Of a stretch of DNA of 64,000 nucleotides, positions 1 through 9,800 are shown one piece after another. Each line of letters starts with the position of its first letter. The stretch's first letter is position 1. The notes below the pieces were generated by a model, which ran no database searches, had not been told where the DNA came from, and saw nothing but the letters and a program-made list of their open reading frames with translations. This DNA comes from Salminus brasiliensis (lineage: Eukaryota; Chordata; Actinopteri; Characiformes; Bryconidae), in the NCBI RefSeq assembly GCF_030463535.1, contig NC_132901.1, positions 6,295,364-6,359,363 of the forward strand. Direction: 5' to 3'. The position numbers were made by a program, and so were the translations under genes.

Positions 1-60
1 ATGAAAAAAAATGGCAGAAATAACCTTTTTATGGTAAATGTTAATTTCTTTAAAGGTAAC

Positions 61-480
61 TTAATTCACATCTTTGATGGTGTATTTCACATCTAGCACA
101 AGACTGGCCATCTCTACTGCAACATTCAAAGCACTCAGCTTGGCCGTGAATGAGTCCAGTAATTTTGGTTGACTATCAGATTTCTCAACGAGAGCTGGTA
201 GGAAGGAATGATACTCAGTATTTATAGGGGTTTTCTCCAGTCCAGGCGTGTTCATCATCAGGCCACAGCTACAAATGTCCAGTGAGCTGGTTTTGGAGTC
301 TGTGTCCACTGCTGTGACCCAGCAATGAGCATAGGTCATGTCCCTGAGGCAGTAATGGCCATCATGCTCTAGAGATAGAGCCACAGACTGCAGAGATCGA
401 CAGAATGCCTCTGTACCAAGCAAAAACTCAGAATGTGAGCAGTTTACAGCTGTGGCTGCTTCAGTTGCTTTTGACTCACT
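61..480 (-). CDS. mkks: mkks terminal coding exon 4
   Basis: The acceptor CCCCACAG ends at 481 and the frame runs 139 codons to TAA at 61-63. The exon carries [16 protein letters not shown] (human FCSALESVVGSLEHDG), [19 protein letters not shown] and YTIKDVN. Bases 1-60 are the start of the 3' UTR. Confidence 0.95.
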   Translation of the reverse strand, partial: SESKATEAATAVNCSHSEFLLGTEAFCRSLQSVALSLEHDGHYCLRDMTYAHCWVTAVDTDSKTSSLDICSCGLMMNTPGLEKTPINTEYHSFLPALVEKSDSQPKLLDSFTAKLSALNVAVEMASLVLDVKYTIKDVN

Positions 481-3400
481 CTGTGGGGAAAAGAACCAAA
501 TATGTCTTAGTGAACTAATTCAATTTATACTCAATCATTTGAAATCATGTGTACTACGGATATACAGGTGCAACAAATGAATAAAAAGTTATTCTGAACC
601 CCCGGTCTAGATCAGCCCACACAACCACAAAAATGGGGAAGACTATTGACATGTGCCGGAGGACAATTATCAACACCTCCACAAGGGTAAACCACAGAAG
701 GTCAATCCTGGAAAGGCGGGCTGTGTGCAGAATGATGTATAAAAGCATATTAATGGGTAGGTGACTGGAAGGGAGAATGTGGTAGGGGAAAAAATACACA
801 AACAACAGAGATGACTGCAGCCTTTAGAGGATTGTCAAGAAAAGCTGATTCGAGAACTTGGGAAAGTTTCACAAGGAGCAGAATGAGGCTGGTGACAGTG
901 CATCACGAGCCATCAGGCACAGATGTTTCTAGCAAAAGAACTACAACTGCTGCATTTTTAATTCAGAGAACATCAGAAGCATCTAACTTCTGAGTTAGAT
1001 GGGGATGAGAAAAAAACTGTTGCTTCGTGGTCCAAAATCCTCTTTACTGATGAAAGTAAAATTTTCTTTTTAATTTGGAAGTTAAGGGTCTGGAGAAACA
1101 GTGGAGAGGCACATAATCCAAAGTGTATATGTCACAAGAGGTAAAACAGAGGAGAGAGTTTGACAGCTCTGTAAGTGAGTAATCCAAGATAAAGACAAAT
1201 GTACGCACTATATATCTAAGGTAAGCAGACAGCATCGTCTCTGTACAGCCTCCTCCTAATAGTGCGTAAGGCTCCTTAAGTGTCATTCTCAGTACATGCT
1301 CTGCCCGCTGACATGTCACCTTAAACAGAATACAGATCACAAAATTAGTACAAATAATGAATAGAATGGACAAATAAAGTTCATATTGTTTTTTTGTTTT
1401 ACATTAGAATTACAGATCCTTCAGCATCAACTGACCTTCAACTCATCTAACATAGTTTCATTCCTGTGGCAGAGCAGAATGGTGCTCATGCCTGGATCAC
1501 CAGTAGGAAGGAGCTGGAGCAGCTCTTTAGATCCTCTGCGATGGAGACAGAGTCCTCCCACCAGTCCATATGCCTGGGCCTGGACTGGAGAGTAGATAGA
1601 TGCTATCATCATGGCTCCTAAAACACAGAGAAGAATTCCATTCACTTAGTACTGGCTGTTACTGATAAAATTCACTGTCCCTACATTTAAATACATCCTG
1701 GAATCATGATGCCTGATGAGATTTAAATATAACAAAGTTAATAGATGGATGCTTCCTAAATTGTATTAGTATTAGCTACTGAAAACTAACACAGACATGA
1801 ATGTAACAGCAAAACTGCACTGTAACGATCCCATAATGCATCGTAATATAGTATACAAATGATGTACACTAAATGGACATGGAATACCCATAATCTATGG
1901 TGCTGTTTGGTTTGAAGATTTATGCATAGTTTCTCTGAGGTAGACCGTCAGATGTCGGTTAGAGTGCATTGGGTGCACTCTGCTGTCGCACAGCAATGAT
2001 TTCTCTCACATAACATGTCCGAAAAAACTACCTTGTCAAATTATGTTCCCTATAATAGTACTCTTACAGTGATCTACATTTTCACATACTCATATTTAAA
2101 CAACTGTATATTTTTCACAACTGTGTATAGAAATGGAAAGGACACATTAGAAATTACTCTGAAGCAACAAAATCTGAAATTATCTGATATTCCACTACTC
2201 AGGGGTTCCTAATCCCAGACCTAGGAACATCCTGCTCTGCACTTTTTTGTGGTTTTAGAGACTCTATGCATCTAAACTAGAATGTAAGGAGCTTGTTTAT
2301 TAGTTAATTACTTAATAACAGTTGAACCAGATATTTTAGCTGAGACAAACGATCAAATGTGCAAAGTGTGTAATTCCAGGAATGGGACAAACCTTTGAAA
2401 ACCTAATCCCAAAATCAAGTGTTAAGCGCAGCAGTGGGGGTCATTAGGTTCTGTGACTGCTCTGCATGGCTGTATAGCTAAAGTAAAAACTGGAGGCTTT
2501 TTCTTTCTTTAACAGTATTTCAGAAGAGACTTAGTTCCTTTAATATCCAATAACCTTTTTTTCACAAACATATAGTTGCATTTGGAAAGTCTTCAGTCCA
2601 TTTAATTATTTTCACTATAAGGATGGTATTGGGCAGCAGTTCCTGGTTTCCTCCAGATATGATGTCTAGAATTGAGAAAGTTCAATCTTGCTTTCATCAG
2701 ACCACAGAATCTTGTTTCTCATAGTCTAAGGGTCCTTTTTTCTTTTTTTTTTTGCAAACTCCAGGCAGGCTTTTGTGTCTTTTACTTAGGAGAGGCTTCT
2801 GTCTGTCTGGCCACCGTCATAAAGCCTTGATTGGTGGAGTGCTGAAGTGATGGCTGACCTGGAAGTTTCTTCAATCTCTATTCAATTCAATTAAACTTTG
2901 TCAATATACTAATTTAGTTAGTACAGAAACACTGTCAGGGCAAGTCTTCGGTGCAGAATAGGTAAGGACTGGAGTTCAGCATGGGTATGATGAGTGAACC
3001 GGATGGATCAGAGTGATCAGTAGGAGTCTGTATGTGTGTGTTCAGGTTGTGGTTAGTGTTGTTGGTGAGACCAGTTTAACATCACGCAGGAAGAAAATAT
3101 TCTTGAATCTGCACACAGGATCTTTGAAGCTCAGCCTGAGTGACAACTGTGTTCTTGGTAACTTCTCTTACCAAGGCCCTTCTCCACCCATCACTTAGTT
3201 TGGTGGGGGTGGACAGCTCTAGAAAGAGTCCTGGTTGTTCCATATGGGAATTATTGACTGAGGCTAATGTCTTTCTTAGCTAATAGTCTTATATAGTCAT
3301 AGTCAAAATGTTGCCTCTGTACATCACTACATTGGCTCTGAAATGAAGCAATCACAATGTGATTAAATTAGCACATTTGTTCTACACTACATTTTCTTAG

Positions 3401-4969
3401 GCTAAAACATAATTAAACAACTGGAGTCGACTGCAAGTGCAGAATTTGTTTTTGTTAGCTGTTTTTAGGAACTCTCAATATGTGGACCGAAGAGTTGCCG
3501 ATACAAGTGGAGGAAGTCATTGGGCTGGGAAAAGGGGATCACAGCAAGATTCTTTGGACAGAGAAGGAACGTAAGGGTTCATGATCCAAAGTTACACCAT
3601 ATCATCTGTCAAACATGGGGGAGGCCCTGTTATGGCAAGGGCCTGTATGGCCAAATAAACTATTTTTGAGTGTGTAAAATGGCTGTAATTCCTAAATATT
3701 GGTTATACCCCTTGGATTCAAGCTGACAGATTAATTTAAAATGCATCGAGATTGTGCACAAATTACACATATTGCACCACTGTCTAAATTCCTGATTTGA
3801 CCTAAATGCACATTTATACTGTTACTGATGATGATATATAAACATTTACAAAATCTATAATCTATATCTACCTTGATTAGCATTATAAAGATATTATGTA
3901 ATAAAAATACTGATATATTAGTCAACACACATGACTGTGATTTTTTTTAGCTATTTCCTTTGAAAAGTAACGTGAATGACAAAATCATACCTGTCATTTG
4001 AGCTATTGGCTCCATGAGAGCAACTCCAAGCCTCTCGATTACCACCAGTCCATGTTCCTTCAAGTAGTGTTGAAGGACTGGGTGAATCACCTTTTGACAT
4101 GCGAACAGGGTCACGCCATCCCCGACTACCTGCTGTCCAAGCTTCAGCAGCTGGTCCAAAACCACATCTGGATTTGCTCCTGTTAGGATGTCCAACGTTG
4201 CCTCACCAATTTCAGAGAGATCACCAGACATTGATGTGTTGAACAACACGATTTTATAGGGACCAGGTCCCAACCTGGTCAAGTCTCCAGACTGACACAC
4301 AGGCACATTCAAGAACAGCCCTGAGAAAACTGCGGAGTCCCCCACTGGCAGACCTTCCAAAGGCACAATCATTGTCCTGCCAAAGCAAGTTCTTCCTGAT
4401 GAATCACAGGGAACAGACTGAAGAAAGGCCTTCACAACCATAGAGGTGATGTGCTGAGCATCACCAAAAGTCAGCATACAGGCCCTTTTGCTTGTGATCA
4501 CACTGTGGGCTAAAGCCACAAGTGACTGAATACTGCTGAAATCCACCTCAACCCTGCAGCCACAGCCATCTGATCTGAGATACCCGGTACATTCTGTTAA
4601 CAGGTGATTATACACTCGGCTTGCCTTGGCAGCCCCGAGGTTCAATCTTTTGGCATTTTCAATGAGTCCAATACAAAGTATGCCTGTAAACAAGCCACAT
4701 TCACTGAATCGCGTTGTGTGGTTAATAACAGCCGTTGCTATCAGTTTGAGTAGTACATCAGAGAAGGTGACTGCTTTGAGTAACACTGATGAGGTAGAAG
4801 TAGTCAGGACGTGTCCGCCGACATTGTTGCGAATTTGTTTCAACCTGCCAAACGGACCATAGCAAGAGGAAAGTATATGGCGCAGTAATGAAAACTTCTG
4901 GCATAGTTCAGTTTTAGCAAGAGGCTCATCTGTGCACAGAGATGGACTTTTCTTACAAATGCGAGACAT
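61..4969 (-). CDS. mkks: MKKS / BBS6, chaperonin-like BBSome assembly factor (complete CDS, 4 exons)
   Basis: MKKS is a vertebrate group II chaperonin-like protein. With BBS10, BBS12 and CCT it assembles the BBSome core and is found at centrosomes and basal bodies (family knowledge). Coding exons on the minus strand are 4969-3991, 1617-1436, 1319-1209 and 480-61, with GT/AG junctions that keep phase (979+182+111+420 nt = 563 codons plus TAA). Human MKKS is about 570 aa. The start is the ATG at 4969 ([11 protein letters not shown]; human begins MSRLEAKKPSL). Visible motifs are [12 protein letters not shown], the chaperonin nucleotide-loop region in its degenerate MKKS form, CQKVIHP in the apical region, and LGGGCTE, matching the chaperonin GGGAxE motif. 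The end is YTIKDVN (human YVIEDKN). The gene is head-to-head with slx4ip. The 3' UTR runs off the left edge. Confidence 0.95.
552..1140 (+). mobile_element. Decayed Tc1/mariner-like transposon in mkks intron 3
   Basis: The stretch resembles the 5' coding half of teleost Tc1-like transposases. It contains an ATGGGGAAGACTATTGACAT-type start, AGGATTGTCAAGAAAAGCTG, and the first catalytic region [11 protein letters not shown] near 1036-1070. Frames are broken by stops and indels, so no intact ORF remains. It lies antisense to mkks between exons 3 and 4 and ends about 70 bp from exon 3. The family is assigned from remembered teleost Tc1 consensus patterns, not a database search. Confidence 0.7.
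1209..1319 (-). CDS. mkks: mkks coding exon 3
   Basis: The exon has 37 codons, [20 protein letters not shown] and onward to LSAYLRYI, and includes LGGGCTE, the counterpart of the chaperonin GGGAxE motif. The acceptor is TTTAAG and the donor GTGCGT; the latter is less common but gives the length and phase expected from human MKKS. Confidence 0.9.
1436..1617 (-). CDS. mkks: mkks coding exon 2
   Basis: The acceptor TTTTAG ends at 1618 and the donor GTCAGT follows 1436. The exon encodes [11 protein letters not shown] through [14 protein letters not shown], matching human LLCNRNDTAWDELK. It enters in phase 1 and leaves in phase 0. Confidence 0.95.
2575..2885 (-). mobile_element. Tc1-like transposon relic
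   Basis: A TIR-like beginning GCATTTGGAAAGTCTTCAGT is followed by transposase-derived sequence in reverse orientation. Recognisable stretches are CATCAGACCACAGAATCTTG, CAAACTCCAGGCAGGCTTTT and TTGATTGGTGGAGTGCTG. These are familiar from fish Tc1-like elements, where they encode the region around the first catalytic Asp. The copy is truncated and non-coding. Confidence 0.65.
3475..3710 (+). mobile_element. Tc1-like transposon relic
   Basis: Degenerate transposase sequence. GTAAGGGTTCATGATCCAAA and ATCTGTCAAACATGGGGGAG match the region between the first and second catalytic Asp of Tc1-like transposases (SVKHGGG-type motif), followed by a VMAWACMA-like stretch. No intact frame. It lies inside mkks intron 1. 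Confidence 0.65.
3991..4969 (-). CDS. mkks: mkks coding exon 1 (N-terminal two thirds)
   Basis: This single large exon encodes residues 1 to about 326, from MSRICKK to EPIAQMT plus one base. The splice donor is GTATGA (3990-3989), leaving phase 1. The open frame continues past the donor to 3947, but human MKKS homology stops at the donor (LMEPLTKMTG aligned to [10 protein letters not shown]). Confidence 0.95.
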
Positions 4970-4980
4970 TGAGGTGACAT
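4840..4980 (-). promoter_or_regulatory. Overlapping out-of-frame upstream ORF of mkks
   Basis: An ATG at 4980-4978, 11 nt upstream of the mkks start, opens a frame of 46 codons ending at TGA 4842-4840. It runs through the main start in another frame, so ribosomes initiating there would bypass mkks. Upstream ORFs that control translation are known for human MKKS; this one is my reading of the sequence, and conservation is untested. Confidence 0.45.
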
Positions 4981-4990
4981 TGAGGTAGTG

Positions 4991-5002
4991 CTAGCTAGTC
5001 AT
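4991..5002 (-). promoter_or_regulatory. Minimal three-codon upstream ORF of mkks
   Basis: Reading ATG ACT AGC TAG in the mkks leader, this tiny ORF lies 21 nt upstream of the main ATG. Its stop codon falls inside one of the TAGCTA repeats. It functions only if transcription starts upstream of 5002. Confidence 0.4.
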
Positions 5003-5392
5003 CTTAGCACGTTAATACCAATAGAAACGCATAATGAAAAGACTCACGAAAAGTAGCTAGATTTGGCGACTTTGGTGAACACGTTAGCTAGCACTAGTGC
5101 TAGCTAGCTGCATACAGCTAGATACCGTGTTTAGTAGCTATCTAGCTACATTCAGGACGCTACTCGTAATAGAAATAGCGTCCCCCTGTTACAAACAACT
5201 TGTAATTACACATTTAATGGCGCGGCCAATAAAAACTAAAATAATATAACCGTCTGAGATGAACACCGCAAACACACACCGCACGTTTCTGTCCTCCGTC
5301 CTGTCAAAGTAGTTGACGCCAACCAAACAGGCAAAAACTACAGCCACTCATTATTTCTATGGAAACCATTGAGGCTTTAGGGGGTCCTTGAG

Positions 5393-5402
5393 GTCACGTG
5401 AC
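5393..5402. promoter_or_regulatory. E-box palindrome GTCACGTGAC
   Basis: This perfect 10-bp palindrome has a CACGTG core with the flanks preferred by USF and MITF/TFEB-type bHLH-ZIP factors (established binding preference). It sits midway between the two divergent genes, where it could act on both. Confidence 0.5.
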
Positions 5403-5849
5403 ATTTTCAGACGCGCGGCAAACCATTCGCTTGTTTTTAATCTGTTCGTTGGCCGTGTTCTCCTAGTCATCATTTCTATGTTTAATGGTAAAAGAACCTT
5501 TCTTTAAAACATCTAGCTAAGTAGCTAACTACCGAATGAAGCATTGTGTTATGAAAACTGTCAAAAAAGTAAATCCGCACTCGGGTTTACGTTACTTGTT
5601 AGTTAACTCAGGCAATCAGTTAGCGCTGTCTTACCCTGCCCTTGTAGGTAACCTAGCTAGTGTGCTTATAGTATTAGCCTTTTTTACATTTAACTAGAGC
5701 GGTTACATTTACTAGCTACGTTTGTTTTTTTATCCGAGCTCAGCAATACTCTGTAACTAACTCTCATATACGTTAATCTGATGATAAAATACAAAAAAAA
5801 AAAAAAAAAAAACAACCGTAGTGCTAATAAGAGTTATTCTATTTTTCAG

Positions 5850-5895
5850 GTGCGGTTGTTTGTTTGAAATGCAGCCATCCAAGTTTGTAGTAAAG
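5850..5895 (+). CDS. slx4ip: slx4ip first coding exon (includes short 5' UTR)
   Basis: The acceptor ATTTTTCAG ends at 5849, so an upstream non-coding exon is implied. The ATG is at 5869-5871 and the exon encodes MQPSKFVVK (human MASKKFAVK). The donor is GTATGT at 5896, phase 0. Confidence 0.85.
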
Positions 5896-6788
5896 GTATG
5901 TGAAGGTTTACAAACATGCTGCAGATTATATCATTGGTATATAGCTAATAGTACTGTGCAAAGGTCATCCAAAAAGACTATTTGGCTCAGCAGGTAAAAC
6001 ACTACGTGCAGTTAAAATAAACACAAATAGACGTAAATACAATAAAATAAAAATAATACAATAGTTCAGTAAAGGGTTAAAGTATGATTTCGTTCACTTC
6101 TACCAGCAGCATTCCTGATTTCATTTAATGAAAATCTTTAAAGGAGTCTACAAGCATGCGATTTCTTCAATGGCTGAGTTTCCAAAATGCACCTTGAATC
6201 AAAGGTGATTTTTAAATGTTAGAACAAGCATCATTCTGAACACATTCTACTAGTAGAGGTGATTTTAACAGCAATCACCAAGCAACTTTTGGGAAACGGG
6301 GCCCCTTTCTGAAATGTAGAAAACGGTGCTTTGTGTTTTTGCCACTAGATGTCGACAATGCATCACAAACTGCCTACATCCTCCGTTTGTCAGGGCTTTT
6401 TAACAGCATTAAATCATAAATGTTGGTTATGCATGATGGCATCTACCTGAAAAACGTCCTTATAGTAGCACATATTAAAGCTATGGTAATTTTTTGTATA
6501 AGTTCTAAATCATTTACTAGGCTATGTCCCAGATTTGGCTGTAGGTAATCATGGGTGTTTCTGTCCAGTCTCTCATCTTCCTGGGCAGTCTGTCCGTCTG
6601 TTCACATAATTTGGCTGAATAAATGTCAGGCCTAATGCATATCAGATGTTTGCATTACGTTTTGGGAAAACCCTGGATTTTTTTTTGTTGGTGTTTCATC
6701 TCTTGAAGGATTACTCACAAGACTCTAGATGTAGTATGAATCACTCACATATACGCATAATGCTTGGAGTGTCCCAAAGGCAGCCTAC

Positions 6789-6843
<55 letters not shown>

Positions 6844-9800
6844 TCATACACACTTACACTTGCATTCCATTGTATCGCTCTCTCTCTTCATTGTGGGCGA
6901 ACCACACAAGCTCACTACAATTGCGTCTTCCCAGTCTGAACATAATGATACTGTTGTGTTTCTTTTCCCTGGGAAAGAAAAGATCATGCCCAACACTGCA
7001 ACCACAGAAACACACAGTACAATGAATGAAGCAAACAATAGCATTAACTAACCGGAGTTACATCTTTGCTCTTTCATTAAACAAATATCATCCCCATAAC
7101 CACAGTTGTGAGCTTTCCTGTAATAGAAGCTCTATCTTTCTGGATGTTTTTTTCCCTCTCTTAGCAGCACATCAGTTCTTTTCCACTGAGACGTGTGAAA
7201 TCTGCATTTGCTTGCTGTGACAAACAACTATATTTACTTTTTCTTGTTCTATGAGGCCAGTGTTTTTTTTAAATGTGCCTTCTTGAGCTGCAGTCCCTCA
7301 CTAGGGAACGCACCCCATTTATATTGAGGTCCATCAATACCACCTCCCCCCACACACACTCTGCTTTTCATGAAACATCATCCAACCTTTTTTATACATC
7401 TGGCAAAGGAGATGCCAGAAAGAGTTTGTTATGAAGTTAAGAATCTTAAGTGGGGGGTAGTGTGACAGATGTGTCAGCTCTGGTTTATGTGCTCCGGCGA
7501 TTCCCCTGCTACACAGACCACACAGTTGGATCTTTTAGCTTTGTTTTTCTGTGCAAAAATAAAGGAAGGATTTTATCTTCTTTCAAACAGAAAGTCGCAA
7601 GAGGAAACAGCAACTAAAAGACAGTATATTGTTCGGGATAGTGTAGGTTAGCTTAATGGTTTCAGTAGCTTTACTGATTTACTGCTATTCAGTGCATTCC
7701 AATTTACAGACCTTGTACTTATTTTTGTATGTCAATCCTTTGTTAGTGTTGCTTAGATTTAAACCTACACAATTACTGTTTGCTTTCACAGTCACTTCAG
7801 AGTTAGTTACATTTATTTGTATTTGTGTTGTAGGTTGTAGCTGAAGGTTGCAGCTGGAGTCATGCTGAACCTTTCTACACATGGAATGCCTTCTCTTGTC
7901 AACCATGAACAATTTCTTAAATTTGACGTTGTGGCTACATTTTAATTAAACCTATTAATAGCCTAGTAACCAATAAGCTGCAGTGACAAATGTAAGCTAT
8001 AATGCCATATAGACTTGCCCTATGGCTACCACATGTGGTAAGCTTTAGCTGTTCATATTTCCAGTATTTACAAGTGATGCCGTTACACAAACTAATCCTA
8101 TAGCAAAGACGATATACTCGTAGGTGAGAGAACATGTAGAAATAGGAGTGTTATAGTAAACAGTTCTGTAAAGGCTTAAACTGTGAGGTGTGTCTTTTAT
8201 TGTTGAAGCATTGACCTGTTAGTTTGCTTAGGTTAGCCTGCTGAGTTGTGTGGTGCCTGTTGCATATTGCGGTATTTTAGGGAAATTATGCAAACTTTAT
8301 CTTGTATGTTTAGGATGGTCAGATATGTTGCCAGTGAAAGAACATGCCAAGAATAGTCCAACAGTATGTTACCTGTTTTATTAATAGTTTCAAGTGAGTG
8401 TCCTGCAGAAAATATAACAATAACAAAAAACATTAAGATATGAACAAGGCAACAGCCAGTGATCTAAATTGCAATGTAAACAATTGACGTCTTAACTAAA
8501 TGTAGGTAATCATGCTATTATGCAAACTTTATCTTGTATGTTTAGGATGGTCAGATATGTTGCCAGTGAAAGAACATGCCAAGAATAGTCCAACAGTATG
8601 TTACCTGTTTTATTAATAGTTTCAAGTGAGTGTCCTGCAGAAAATATAACAATAACAAAAAACATTAAGATATGAACAAGGCAACAGCCAGTGATCTAAA
8701 TTGCAATGTAAACAATTGACGTCTTAACTAAATGTAGGTAATCATGCTATTATAATATTTTGAGTACACTGAACCTCTGATAGTAACAGAACAAGAATCT
8801 GTGTTTTAAATTCTGTGAAATTGTATTGCTGTACAATTACCCTCATTTGTAGGACGCTGATGTATTTTATAGTGTGTTCACTTCACTCAGAGAGTGGGGG
8901 AAAGGAGAGGTGTTTTATTGAGAGATTGCATCTGCCCCCCTCTCGCGCTCTCTTTCATGCTCTCTCTCTACTCTTGTGATCTTTCTTACTCGCATTCTCT
9001 CTCACACACACAGTAAACATACACAGCTGGACAGTGTTAGCCTTGGAGCTAAGTGCAGGGAAAGGGGTCTGCTTCTTGTAGGAGCTGATAGCTGTGACAA
9101 AAGGGCAGTGAGGTGGACTGTCAAACAGCCAATACTGAACAGTGTACTTGAGCCCAGACTCATCAAATGCTGAGCAGTTTTAGATAAAATTAATAATCAT
9201 GATATTTTATAAATATATTATGTATGAGACTATATTCAAGTTGTCAAAGTAATGAGCCTTGTGATACATTACTGCATGCTGCTGCTGTGTGCTTTCAAAA
9301 ACTGACATTGCTTGTTTTGAGTAGATACAGTAGTTAAATTTGTATTTGTAGTATTTTACTAGAATGAAACTACATTTCCAGAATAGCTATTTTGTGTTTT
9401 TTGTGACCTTTTCATTCATTCACATCTTCAATCACCCAGCAGATAGCTGTCTGGAAACCTGATATCAAATACTGCACAAAACAACCTTAGAAATTCTAAG
9501 GTGGAAACTGTTTCTGTGAGCCGCTGTATTTATTAATACTGCTAAATCTAAATTTCCCAGCACTGCATCATTCTGGAATGGACTTTTAAACAAAAGAGAA
9601 TTGAGATAATAAAAGTGTATTTGGAATGCGCGATTAGCCACAGGAAATACGAATGCTGAAGTGGCCCTGGTTGCTGCGCATTTTTGCTTAGGATTGTTAG
9701 GGTGGTTCATTGCAAGTCAAATTGATCGATTAAAGATATGCATGTATGTGAAATACACATTTGCATGTGAAAGTAGTAACCACAGCCTTTGAAGGTAAAC

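Larger units (their letters stand above)
1618..3990 (-). other. mkks: mkks intron 1
   Basis: This intron of about 2.4 kb separates the two largest coding exons. It holds two Tc1-like relics (about 2575-2885 and 3475-3710). The remaining sequence, including 2885-3475, shows nothing coding that I can support. Confidence 0.85.
4981..5868. promoter_or_regulatory. Shared head-to-head promoter of mkks and slx4ip
   Basis: Start codons of mkks (4969, minus) and slx4ip (5869, plus) are only about 900 bp apart and diverge. The interval holds a GGCCAAT box at 5224-5230, an E-box palindrome GTCACGTGAC at 5393-5402, ten TAGCTA hexamers by my count (4990-5160 and 5510-5720), and a poly(A) tract at 5793-5812. 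No TATA box is obvious. The slx4ip leader appears to be spliced, since a TTTTTCAG acceptor sits at 5842-5849. Transcription start sites cannot be placed from sequence alone. Confidence 0.7.

Noticed and set aside
4626..4862. Plus-strand 78-aa frame
   Set aside because: Antisense shadow of mkks coding exon 1.
6646..7051. Open frames rich in Leu and Ser
   Set aside because: They are produced by the (TC)n microsatellite and have no homology or splice support.
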